Assembly: GCA_028822935.1 (NCBI GenBank)
Contig: JAPKCM010000008.1
Location: 1-64,000, forward strand
Direction: 5' to 3'
DNA length: 64,000 nt
Origin: Akkermansiaceae bacterium
GTDB lineage: Bacteria; Verrucomicrobiota; Verrucomicrobiia; Verrucomicrobiales; Akkermansiaceae
This document shows positions 27,500 to 35,587 of this stretch, piece by piece (within the stretch, counting starts at the first letter, position 1; every line of letters starts with the position of its first letter). The notes beneath the pieces are model-generated. The model worked only from the letters and a program-made list of their open reading frames with translations. It was not told where the DNA came from and did no database searches. A program made the position numbers and the translations under genes.

Positions 27500-28756
27500 A
27501 TGTCAGCTGATCCTGTAGCCTCCAGCACTCCAATTCGTTGGATGCCTTTCCAATGTCCCTCTTGTTTCGGACTCCTCCGGGTCACCCGGGAGGAAGCGAA
27601 CTCTCATGGGCGGTGCCCTTCGTGCGCGGCGCGTCTTCTTATCCCATCCTTAGAGGAGGTGAAGGTAGCCTTTCAAAAGAATACTTCCCAAGCTGATCAG
27701 GAGGAATCCTCATTGCAGAACTCACCCGCTTTAGAAAGGGAAGCGCCAGAAGCTGCCAGCTATGCCAAGGCCGAGATGGTTGAACCGTCCGATGAAAAGG
27801 AACTTGAGCCGGGCTGGAATTCATCCCCGCGCCGCAAGAAACACTTTGTGGGGCAAAAGGACAAAACATTGGATTGGGAAGAGGACCAAGAGACGCAGAG
27901 TCGCCCCTTTCCTTGGTTGATCGCAGGGAGTGCTGTTATGTTTCTAGTTCTCCTTGGCGGAGTAGGGGTGTTCTATTTGCGAAGTCAGACTACATCTTCC
28001 GAAGATTCAGTGAGTTCTGGTGTTCCATCATTGCTCGATGTTGCGAGAGCCGAAAGCCGTAATTTACAAGCAGAGACCTTGCCTCCCGAAGAAGATATGG
28101 TGGTGCAGAGCGTTGAGGATTTCGAGCAGTTCGACCTAGAGGTGGTGCAGAAAGTGATCAAAGGATTTTTGAATGCCGAGACCGTGACCGAACGCGGAAA
28201 GTATGTTCGTTTTTCTGAAGAGGTCGTTCCCTTGATGAAGAAATTCTACGGTGGAGAGGACCTTGAGCCCGAGGGATTCCGCTCTCTTGACCAGTCCAAG
28301 ATCGCTTATCGGGATGCCTATCTTTCCAGCTTTGTGCAGATGAAGGACTTCACCAACTCGCCCATTGCGATCGAGAGGAAAGGGGACCTCTATCTCGTCG
28401 ATTGGGAAAGCTGGGTCGGCTATGGTGATTTAAAAGTGGAGGAAATGATCGTGCAAAAACCGACCGAGGATGTGACGATGCGAGTCATTTTCCAGAGGAA
28501 AAATTACTACAATTTTTCCTTCATCGATGACAAGAAGTGGGCTTCCTTCCGGCTTACCTTTCTCAAGCAAGAGCGTTCGTTGTGGGCCTATGTGGACAGA
28601 GAAAGTGAGGCAGGTAAGAAGTTGTTGATGAATGCAAATTTAGGAGCTGAGCAACCCGGGCTGGTGAAGGTGAAATATCCTAAAAATGCACGCGCTGACG
28701 ATCAGGTTATCTTGACCGATTTTATTACGAGTGGCTGGATCTTCAACGAGAGATAA
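27500..28756 (+). CDS. Zinc-ribbon membrane protein, unknown
   Basis: A 418-residue protein. Two CPSC knuckles (residues 19-22 and 39-42) form an N-terminal zinc ribbon. A charged linker and one transmembrane helix at about 134-153 follow, then a periplasmic domain with no recognised family (about 190-418). It lies 5 bases after the PBP gene, and its stop overlaps the next start (TAATG), so PBP, this gene and the next likely form one operon. Function unknown. Confidence 0.75.
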   Translation: MSADPVASSTPIRWMPFQCPSCFGLLRVTREEANSHGRCPSCAARLLIPSLEEVKVAFQKNTSQADQEESSLQNSPALEREAPEAASYAKAEMVEPSDEKELEPGWNSSPRRKKHFVGQKDKTLDWEEDQETQSRPFPWLIAGSAVMFLVLLGGVGVFYLRSQTTSSEDSVSSGVPSLLDVARAESRNLQAETLPPEEDMVVQSVEDFEQFDLEVVQKVIKGFLNAETVTERGKYVRFSEEVVPLMKKFYGGEDLEPEGFRSLDQSKIAYRDAYLSSFVQMKDFTNSPIAIERKGDLYLVDWESWVGYGDLKVEEMIVQKPTEDVTMRVIFQRKNYYNFSFIDDKKWASFRLTFLKQERSLWAYVDRESEAGKKLLMNANLGAEQPGLVKVKYPKNARADDQVILTDFITSGWIFNER

Positions 28757-30144
28757 TGATGAAGAATGTTCACCCTTTTTCTGTCGACGATAAGGCGCTT
28801 CAACTGAATTTGGATGCTTCGATTTACGGCACTTTTGCCGAGATTGGAGCGGGACAGGAAGTGGCCAATCGATTTTTCAGGGCTTCGGCTTCCGCTGGGA
28901 CTGTCGCAAAATCGATCTCCGCTTATGACATGACGATCAGTGATGCACTCTATGGCAAGACCTTGCGATACGTTTCGCAGGAGCGTCTGACGGACATGCT
29001 GAACTACGAGTATGAGCTTCTCGAGGAACGCTTGAGCGAATCACGGGGAGATCGTTCCAAGTTCTTCTCGTTTAGCAATACCGTGAGAGCCCGGGGTTAT
29101 CAGGATGAGGAAGAATGCCATGGGTGGCTTGGGATTCGTTATCAATCGAAGTCTCACGGCCCTTCTGGAACAATCATCCTCCATACTCGGCTTTTGGATC
29201 GTGAAAATGTGGATCAAATGGAAGCTCTTGGAATCTTGGGCGTGAATTTGGTGTGGGCCGCCTATCATCATTCGAAAGATCTCACGGCATTCGTGAAATC
29301 ATTGGTGGATTTCCTCGTTCCTGATCGCATTGAGATCGATATGCTGAAATTTCTCGGTGAGCCGTTTTCGATGGTTGATAATCGCCTTTGCGCGCTTGAG
29401 TTGGTGAGCCAGGGTCTGACTCCGGCGACAGTTTTTTTGCCTGATGGAAATGTGGTTCAGGCAGCGGAAGCATTCTACAGAACGCCGCTCTTGGTGGTGC
29501 GAGGTAGTTTCGTTCCAGTGACCAAGCTTCATCTTGATATGTTCGAGCAGGCCGGGAAATCTTTCCCGCCAGAAGGAGCTTCGGAAAATGCTAAACCCTA
29601 TCGGGAAGTGTGCGAAGTCTCGCTCAGTAACCTTCTTCGGGATGGGGAAATCGATCTCGTTTCTTTCATCGATCGGGTGACTGTCCTGCAAGCATTGGGA
29701 AAAGTGGTGATGATCTCGAATTGTCCTGAATTCCATCGTGTCGCGGCCACCCTCCGACTCTACACGAGGGAGCCTGTGGGGCTGGTGCTTTCGATCGGTC
29801 TGCTCAACGAACTCTTTAAGGGGAAATGGTCCGAATCGCTCGCGGGAGGAATCTTGGAATCGTTCGGGCGGCTCTTTAAAACCGGGATCAATCTCTTGGT
29901 TTACCCTTGGGAAAATAGTAGTACCGGCGAGAGGGTTACTGCCGAGAATTTTCGATCTCCCAAGAATCTCAAATATCTCTATCGGCACTTTCTCGAAGAC
30001 GGGAGGATCTCGGGAATCCCATGTGGCGACCCCAAACTGCTTCAAAAAACCGGCCGCGACATTCTAAAAGCGGCCCGCGATGGCGCAGATTGGGAAGACT
30101 GGGTTCCGGAGGAAGCTCGACCTTTGGTCAAAAGTCATGCTTAG
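28756..30144 (+). CDS. Conserved cytoplasmic protein (family often labelled TonB-dependent receptor or NMN adenylyltransferase)
   Basis: A 462-residue protein without signal peptide or membrane helix. The start (ALQLNLDASIYGTFAEIGAGQEVANRFF..., then SISAYDMTISDALYG) is the hallmark of a widely conserved family that databases often mislabel. Nothing in it supports a TonB receptor: there is no signal, plug or barrel. Later stretches (GLTPATVFLPDGNVVQAAE, VLVVRGSF-like, VVMISNCPEFHRV) suggest a nucleotide-binding fold, but I cannot name a reaction. It overlaps the previous stop codon and is followed 9 bases later by the antiporter gene. Confidence 0.8.
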   Translation: MMKNVHPFSVDDKALQLNLDASIYGTFAEIGAGQEVANRFFRASASAGTVAKSISAYDMTISDALYGKTLRYVSQERLTDMLNYEYELLEERLSESRGDRSKFFSFSNTVRARGYQDEEECHGWLGIRYQSKSHGPSGTIILHTRLLDRENVDQMEALGILGVNLVWAAYHHSKDLTAFVKSLVDFLVPDRIEIDMLKFLGEPFSMVDNRLCALELVSQGLTPATVFLPDGNVVQAAEAFYRTPLLVVRGSFVPVTKLHLDMFEQAGKSFPPEGASENAKPYREVCEVSLSNLLRDGEIDLVSFIDRVTVLQALGKVVMISNCPEFHRVAATLRLYTREPVGLVLSIGLLNELFKGKWSESLAGGILESFGRLFKTGINLLVYPWENSSTGERVTAENFRSPKNLKYLYRHFLEDGRISGIPCGDPKLLQKTGRDILKAARDGADWEDWVPEEARPLVKSHA

Positions 30145-30153
30145 TCATCGGGC

Positions 30154-31410
30154 ATGAACTTGCTCGATACTGCAGCTATCCTCTTGAGTCTCGCGGCGAT
30201 CTTTGGATATATCAACCATCGGGTGTTTAAGCTGCCCACCAGTATTGGAATTCTCCTGATTGGCCTTGTGCTGAGCGTCCTTATACTTCTTCTAGGGGAC
30301 CAATGGCCGGGGCTTGTGACCCAGGCCGATTACTTTGTCACCCAGATCGATTTTAATGAAACGGTGATGGGCGTGATGCTCAGCTTCCTTCTTTTCGCGG
30401 GGGCCTTGCATGTGAACCTCGGAGACCTTCGGGGTCAAAAAGGAGTGGTGGCGATACTCGCAAGCGTGGGTCTCGTGGTTTCCACATTCCTTGTAGGAAC
30501 TTCGGCCTACTTTATCTTCCCGTGGTTTGGAGTGAATTTATCCTATCTCTGGTGTCTCGTTTTTGGCGCATTGATTTCTCCCACCGATCCGGTGGCAGTT
30601 TTGGGAATCCTCAAGAAGGCGAAGGTTCCCAAATCTTTGGAGACGAAAATTACGGGCGAATCTCTCTTTAACGATGGGGTAGGGGTCGTCATCTATCTGG
30701 CTCTTGTCGGGCTCGCAGCCGGAACCCGGGAAGCCAGTATCATGAGTGTGGGTGACCTCTTCTTAAAGGAAGTGGGAGGGGGGATTCTTTTGGGTGGGGC
30801 GCTCGGCTTTGTCGCTTATTGGATGCTCAAGACGATTGATAACTATCAAGTGGAGATTCTGATCACCCTGGCCTTAGTGATGGGGGGATACCAACTAGCG
30901 AGTGCTTGGCACTTGAGTGGTCCGCTGGCGATGGTTGTGGCTGGATTGATGATCGGAAACCAGGGTCGTCTTCTTGCGATGAGTGACACGACGAGGCATC
31001 ACCTTGATCTTTTTTGGGAATTGATCGATGAAGTCCTGAATGCCCTTCTCTTCCTCCTCCTCGGTCTTGAGATCTTCGTGCTGAACTGGAGCGGACAGGC
31101 GTTCTCAGCGGGTCTCATTCTCATCTTTGTCGTTCTCGGCGCCCGGATGGTGGCCGTAACTCTTCCCGTAATTATTCTAAGAAAGACGCGGGAGTTTTCT
31201 CCCGGAGTCATCCGCATCCTCACTTGGGGAGGACTACGCGGAGGAATCTCAGTGGCTCTTGCCTTGGCTCTACCAAAGGAGGGGCTTGAGGAAAGCGGAC
31301 GCCAAGCAATTCTGATGGCGACCTACCTTGTGGTGATCTTCTCGATTGCCGTCCAGGGACTCACTCTCAAATCGGTCGTGGATAGGCTGCTCAAGAGAGA
31401 GGTGACCTAG
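30154..31410 (+). CDS. Na+/H+ antiporter, CPA1 (NhaP) family
   Basis: A 418-residue membrane protein with about 12 helices. The ion-binding motifs are in the expected helices: SPTDPVAVLGILKKAKVP (helix 5) and GESLFNDGVGVVIYLAL (helix 6). A late GGLRGGISVALALALP also matches CPA1 proteins. It exchanges sodium (or potassium) for protons across the inner membrane, serving pH and salt balance. The cytoplasmic tail is very short. It is the last gene of the run starting with the PBP, and it ends 4 bases into the convergent remnant gene. Confidence 0.9.
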   Translation: MNLLDTAAILLSLAAIFGYINHRVFKLPTSIGILLIGLVLSVLILLLGDQWPGLVTQADYFVTQIDFNETVMGVMLSFLLFAGALHVNLGDLRGQKGVVAILASVGLVVSTFLVGTSAYFIFPWFGVNLSYLWCLVFGALISPTDPVAVLGILKKAKVPKSLETKITGESLFNDGVGVVIYLALVGLAAGTREASIMSVGDLFLKEVGGGILLGGALGFVAYWMLKTIDNYQVEILITLALVMGGYQLASAWHLSGPLAMVVAGLMIGNQGRLLAMSDTTRHHLDLFWELIDEVLNALLFLLLGLEIFVLNWSGQAFSAGLILIFVVLGARMVAVTLPVIILRKTREFSPGVIRILTWGGLRGGISVALALALPKEGLEESGRQAILMATYLVVIFSIAVQGLTLKSVVDRLLKREVT

Positions 31411-31843
31411 TGTTTTTCGACCCTGATGAGATTGGGAACCGGCTTCAAAAAATCGTAGAGAGTGCCGTAATACATGCAGCGAAATCTCTGAGTAAAGATA
31501 GCTCGCACCATGTTGGTATTGCCATGGTTGAGGAGGGGCAGCTTGTAGGCTTTCTCATGAAGGTTAGCTCCGGAAGGCAGAAATGGTGTTCCCTTACAGA
31601 GGGGACACCATGCCGACCGGCGTTTGATGAGGCCTATGATCCAAACGAAAATGGTGAGGGTCAGGATGCCAAGGAGAAAGACTGCCGATAATTTTGTTCC
31701 TTAATGGAGGTAAACACCAGTAATCCGAGGATCAGGAGGTAGCAAGCCCCACCCAAAAATGCGGCATAAATGAAGGGCTTCTTTTAAGGAACGGACTGCG
31801 CCCGTTTTTCAAACCGGAGCTTTTTCTTGAGGGAAAAGGCCAT
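31407..31843 (-). pseudogene. Broken membrane zinc-ribbon protein gene (stop codon plus frameshift)
   Basis: From ATG 31843 the minus strand reads MAFSLKKKLRFEKRAQSVP, TAA, then in the same frame KKPFIYAAFLGGACYLLILGLLVF. A one-base loss in an A-run (AAAA near 31694) then shifts to LSAVFLLGILTLTIFVWIIG, followed by CPLCKGTPFLPSG... and FRCMYYGTLYDFLK to TAG 31407. So two transmembrane helices and a zinc ribbon can be rebuilt. In the ribbon the second knuckle reads CMYY where CxxC is expected. A stop, a frameshift and a lost Cys together favour a decaying gene. The plus-strand ORF here is a shadow. It lies downstream of the TPR gene. Confidence 0.6.
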
Positions 31844-31892
31844 AATGTTTAAGAAATCTTGATTTAGAGAGTGCTGATGACAAGTCGAAGCT

Positions 31893-34304
31893 TCAATTTC
31901 GCTCGGGTCCTTTGAGTTCTTTTTTTGACCATGAGGGAAACTGGTTTGCTTGTTTGCTGCGATAGGAAATGGCTTTCTTGACATCGCCGAGCTTCTCAGC
32001 GGCTTGAGCTCCCCAGAAAAGTGCTTCAGGGGTGACCGCCGGATCATCCACCGCGATTTGGAGAGTGGTTTCGAAATGAGCCAAGGCTTCAGGAATCATT
32101 TCCTGGATGAAATCGACTCTGCCCAAGACGAAGTGGAGGCCTGCGTTGTGGGCTCCAGGAATGGTGAGATCGAGCCCGGCCTGAGCCGCTTTGCGGGCTT
32201 CTTCAGGTTGGCTTAAGCCGAGAAGCGCTTGGGCAATATCAAGTTGGTTATCTGCTTTCCAGCGCTCTTCAGTCTCAAGTAAGAGAACGATTTTGGCCGA
32301 TTGGAGAGCCTCTTGATATTGATTCAGCTCGTTTTGGCCCTTTGTGAGGGTTCGCCAAATATTGATTTCGGTTGCCTTGGGTTTGTCGGGATCTGTGGCC
32401 ATCTCGAGATATCTGACGGAATCGGTGAAATGACCTCCGTGAAAGAGTTGAACGCCAAGCCAAGTCAGCATCTGTTTAGGAATGTTCTTACCGGGATAGT
32501 CGCTCAGCAAGATTCTGAGCACTTCGTTCATGTCGTCGGCTTTTCCTTGGGAGAAGAGGAGGAGCACGAGAATATTTCCAGCGGGTTTGTTGTAAAACTC
32601 AGGAATCATTTCCTGGGATTTTTCGAGATAGGGCCGGGCATCATCATACTTCTCAAGCTTGAAGAAGCCCCACCCAATCCAGTAGTTAGCATTGGCCATG
32701 GTGTCGATCGGGAGGTCATCAAATTCGGCTAAAAGGCGGCGATAACGCTCGACCATGACGGCAAATTTTTTCTCCTCCCTGAGGACACGGGCACTCCCTT
32801 GGAGAGCGAAGGAACGGATTTCAGCATCCGTCTCTAATTTTAAAAGCGCTTCGTAGTCGCGGAGTGATGACATCCGATCTCCCAAGGCGGAATAGGCTTC
32901 GGCTCTCTTCGCGAGCACTCTCCCTCGACGAGGATCATCCGGGAATGCTTCCGTGAATTCGGTGAAATTACGGGTTGCTCCATGGTTGTCGCCAATTTCA
33001 GCCTGGCACCAGCCGCGCTTGAAAAGGAGGTCCGACCGGCGCTTGCGTGGGATGAGGGCGGAGTCGACCTCACTAAAGGCATTGGCAGAGGCCTCAAATT
33101 CTCCCAGATTATAGAGCGTTTCAGCTTTAAGGAAAGCGGCCATATGGAGGTTAGGGCTGACACTGAATAGCTCGCCGTAGAGTTCAAGGAAGGTATTGAC
33201 CCGTTCTGGCAGGTCCGGCTGTCTGAGTTGGTAATCGCACTCGAGGCACCGGAAGGCCGCATCAAATGCTTCCGGGGTGTTGGGGATGGATCGATCGACT
33301 CTCCGAAATGCGGAGCGGGCATCTCGAAAGCGCTTTAAACGATAGAAGGATTTTCCCGCGGTCATCGATCGCCGGGCTTCCGTTCTTCCGGTGGCTCCAA
33401 AATCCCCCCTGCGGAAGAGGTCGATGACTTCGTTAAATTCTTCCTTTTTGTAGAATAAGCTCATCAATCCAGTCTGGGCCATCGCCTTGTTGTGCGCAAT
33501 TTTGCGACGTTGGTCTTGGGTCAGGCTGGGATTGGTCAGGGAGACATCGAGAACCTGGTGGAGGTAGTCCTGGGCATCATCGCCACGACCCAGCTCTACG
33601 GCAGAAAGGCCGGTGTAAAAGATCGCTTGCGAGCGGTAGATGTTTGAAATGGTCGCGATAGTGAGGGGCTGTAAAATCTCGATGGCTTTTTCGAAATTCT
33701 CCATTTGGTAATATTGATACCCTATCATGAATTGAGCCCAGGAGGCGTGCGGATGTCCTTTGGCGGTAGTGATTTTTGAAAGCGCGTCCAAGATTCCCCA
33801 GTCGTCGGTGCCGATCTTTCTGAGGCACTTGAGTCGCATGCTGAGGGCGCTGAAACGGAGTTCCTGATCGCTGAGGTTTACGGCACTCTGGTCAAAGTAT
33901 TTGGCGGCGTTTTTCCAGTCTTGTTCGGTGTAAGAAAGCAACGCGAGCTTGTTTGCGGCAAGACCGACAATGTTACCTCGCCGGTAGCGGCTGAGGATGT
34001 TTTTGAAAGTGCGCTCGGCATCATCGATGCGTCCTAGGCTCTGCTCCGAAAATCCCATGTGGTAGTAGGCGTTGGCCGCGTTAGTTCCGTTGGGATAGAG
34101 ATCGAGGTAGTTCTTAAACAGGACAATGGCGTAATCCATGTAGCGCGTTTTCTCGTGACGGTCTTCGACGTCCCTGCCGTAAATAAAGTAGCGTTCCGCT
34201 TTGTCGTAGAGTTCCTGCCCAGGCGCCTCAATCTGTCCCTGCACCGGAGAGGTGAGGCAGATTAGCGAGAATACGAGCTGCAGCAGAACGATTGGAAAGC
34301 GCAT
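31893..34304 (-). CDS. Exported TPR-repeat protein
   Basis: About 803 residues, beginning with a signal peptide (start set at ATG 34304: MRFPIVLLQLVFSLICLTSPVQG). Nearly all of the mature protein is tetratricopeptide-type helical repeats, many with the A-Y-Y-x-G and F-x-x-A-x-x-x-F pattern (NAYYHMGFSEQSLGRIDDAERTFKNI, and similar). TPR proteins of this type act as periplasmic scaffolds or assembly factors. The partner is unknown. The frame is open 18 codons further upstream, but that extension lacks a signal-like n-region. Confidence 0.82.
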   Translation of the reverse strand: MRFPIVLLQLVFSLICLTSPVQGQIEAPGQELYDKAERYFIYGRDVEDRHEKTRYMDYAIVLFKNYLDLYPNGTNAANAYYHMGFSEQSLGRIDDAERTFKNILSRYRRGNIVGLAANKLALLSYTEQDWKNAAKYFDQSAVNLSDQELRFSALSMRLKCLRKIGTDDWGILDALSKITTAKGHPHASWAQFMIGYQYYQMENFEKAIEILQPLTIATISNIYRSQAIFYTGLSAVELGRGDDAQDYLHQVLDVSLTNPSLTQDQRRKIAHNKAMAQTGLMSLFYKKEEFNEVIDLFRRGDFGATGRTEARRSMTAGKSFYRLKRFRDARSAFRRVDRSIPNTPEAFDAAFRCLECDYQLRQPDLPERVNTFLELYGELFSVSPNLHMAAFLKAETLYNLGEFEASANAFSEVDSALIPRKRRSDLLFKRGWCQAEIGDNHGATRNFTEFTEAFPDDPRRGRVLAKRAEAYSALGDRMSSLRDYEALLKLETDAEIRSFALQGSARVLREEKKFAVMVERYRRLLAEFDDLPIDTMANANYWIGWGFFKLEKYDDARPYLEKSQEMIPEFYNKPAGNILVLLLFSQGKADDMNEVLRILLSDYPGKNIPKQMLTWLGVQLFHGGHFTDSVRYLEMATDPDKPKATEINIWRTLTKGQNELNQYQEALQSAKIVLLLETEERWKADNQLDIAQALLGLSQPEEARKAAQAGLDLTIPGAHNAGLHFVLGRVDFIQEMIPEALAHFETTLQIAVDDPAVTPEALFWGAQAAEKLGDVKKAISYRSKQANQFPSWSKKELKGPERN

Positions 34305-34447
34305 AGAACGAAATAGAAAGGCCGGAGAGGATGCCACAGCACGGAAAAACTGGCACATCGTTCGAGAAAGAGCAACAATTCGTATTGCTCGATGTCATTC
34401 ATGGACGGCCCTTGCCGAATTCAGTGGTGTCCCTTAAAAGCCCTCGC

Positions 34448-34750
34448 ATGGAACACCATGTTTACTTCTGGCTGAAAAGCGACTTTCAGAACGATGCCTC
34501 GCGCGCTTCTTTTGAATCAGGCATTAATACCCTTTGCACCTCTCCTTTCATTGGCCAACACCACTGGGGGAAGCCTGCGGCAACTGCGGATCGTCCGGTA
34601 ACTGATCACTCGTGGGACTACGCCATTTCGCTGAAATTTGCCAACATAGACGACCATGATTCATATCAGGAGGGAGATCCCATCCACGACGCTTTTATCG
34701 CCGGATTCAAAGACAGATGGGCCAAGGTTCAGATTATGGATATCGCCTGA
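34448..34750 (+). CDS. Dabb (stress-responsive A/B barrel) domain protein
   Basis: About 100 residues, one Dabb domain: MEHHVYFWLKSDFQND... with later HHWGKPAAT and VTDHSWDYAISLKFANIDDHDSYQ...DPIHDAF. Such dimeric alpha-beta barrels occur in stress proteins and some cyclases. The start is ATG 34448, because the upstream part of the open frame is unlike the family. A hairpin (34777-34809) follows. Confidence 0.85.
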   Translation: MEHHVYFWLKSDFQNDASRASFESGINTLCTSPFIGQHHWGKPAATADRPVTDHSWDYAISLKFANIDDHDSYQEGDPIHDAFIAGFKDRWAKVQIMDIA

Positions 34751-34776
34751 TCAAACCCTTGTAGCACCAAAGACAA

Positions 34777-34809
34777 ACGGAGGTGCGGGATTAGGACCCA
34801 CACCTCCGT
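34777..34809 (+). terminator. Hairpin after the Dabb gene
   Basis: A perfect 9-bp stem, ACGGAGGTG / CACCTCCGT, with a 15-base loop, 27 bases past the Dabb stop codon. There is no T-run, so it could be a weak terminator or an mRNA-stabilising hairpin. The rest of the gap up to 34969 holds only a second weak hairpin and the ribosome-binding region of the next gene. Confidence 0.45.
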
Positions 34810-34969
34810 CTGATTGTCTGCGAAAGGACATCGTAATTACCACATCACAATGTCCGTTTAAAGAAATAGGCGATTTTCAGATCGGCACAAGAGGAAAATG
34901 TCACTTGGGGCGTCTTATTCCAAAAGAGGAGCCTTGAGACCTCTTTAGATCAAGGGTAGGTTCCCCCCG

Positions 34970-35578
34970 ATGAAACGAATCTTACAAGTTTATTGCCTTG
35001 CGGTCCTGATCGTGGGTTTGGTGTCGTGTTCATCGAGTCAAGTTGATACCGGCGAGGTCAAAGGGGCCGCAGTAGAAACCGGGGGCGAGTTTCATCTGAA
35101 CCAGAAGAATCCTTTTGAGTGGAGTTCGGAAGACGTCCAGCAGGGCCGCGGGGGAACTTATGAGGGGGGCAAGCGCAGCCAATTCGATGCAAAAGGGGAA
35201 TCCTCCTACGCCAAGAGCCGCAAAGCTCCGGGATACTTCAGCAGGGATTTTCAATCTGCGGCATGGAACGGAAATAAGAATTATTCTGCCGGTTCCTACG
35301 ACGCCGGGAAAAAAACCAGCACAGCGGGAAAGAAATCCTGGTTCGGTTGGAAAAAGAATAAGGATGCCAATAAAGTGGCACGCGCTGCGGGGCAGAATTT
35401 TCAGACAGGAGGCTACACCACGGCAGCGGCTCGCGAGTCTGGCAATATCGTTGCCAGCCCTAATAGTCCCTACGCCGATTCGCAGCGTATTGGAGCCAAG
35501 CCAATAATCATCTACTCGCAGGAGAGTTATCGTCAAATGACGATGGACCAGAGTCGCAGCCTTCTGGGGAAACGCTAG
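34970..35578 (+). CDS. Lipoprotein, unknown function
   Basis: A 202-residue lipoprotein: MKRILQVYCLAVLIVGLVSC with a lipobox cysteine at about residue 20, followed by SSS. The mature part is hydrophilic, rich in Gly, Lys and Ser (repeated GKK/AGKKS), with a conserved-looking end, GAKPIIIYSQESYRQM. No domain recognised. It is probably anchored in the outer or inner membrane. Confidence 0.75.
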   Translation: MKRILQVYCLAVLIVGLVSCSSSQVDTGEVKGAAVETGGEFHLNQKNPFEWSSEDVQQGRGGTYEGGKRSQFDAKGESSYAKSRKAPGYFSRDFQSAAWNGNKNYSAGSYDAGKKTSTAGKKSWFGWKKNKDANKVARAAGQNFQTGGYTTAAARESGNIVASPNSPYADSQRIGAKPIIIYSQESYRQMTMDQSRSLLGKR

Positions 35579-35587
35579 ACGGTGCTT

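Noticed and set aside
31410-31691. 93-codon plus-strand ORF after the antiporter
   Set aside because: The minus strand reads a recognisable membrane zinc-ribbon protein over the same bases; the plus-strand ORF is its shadow.
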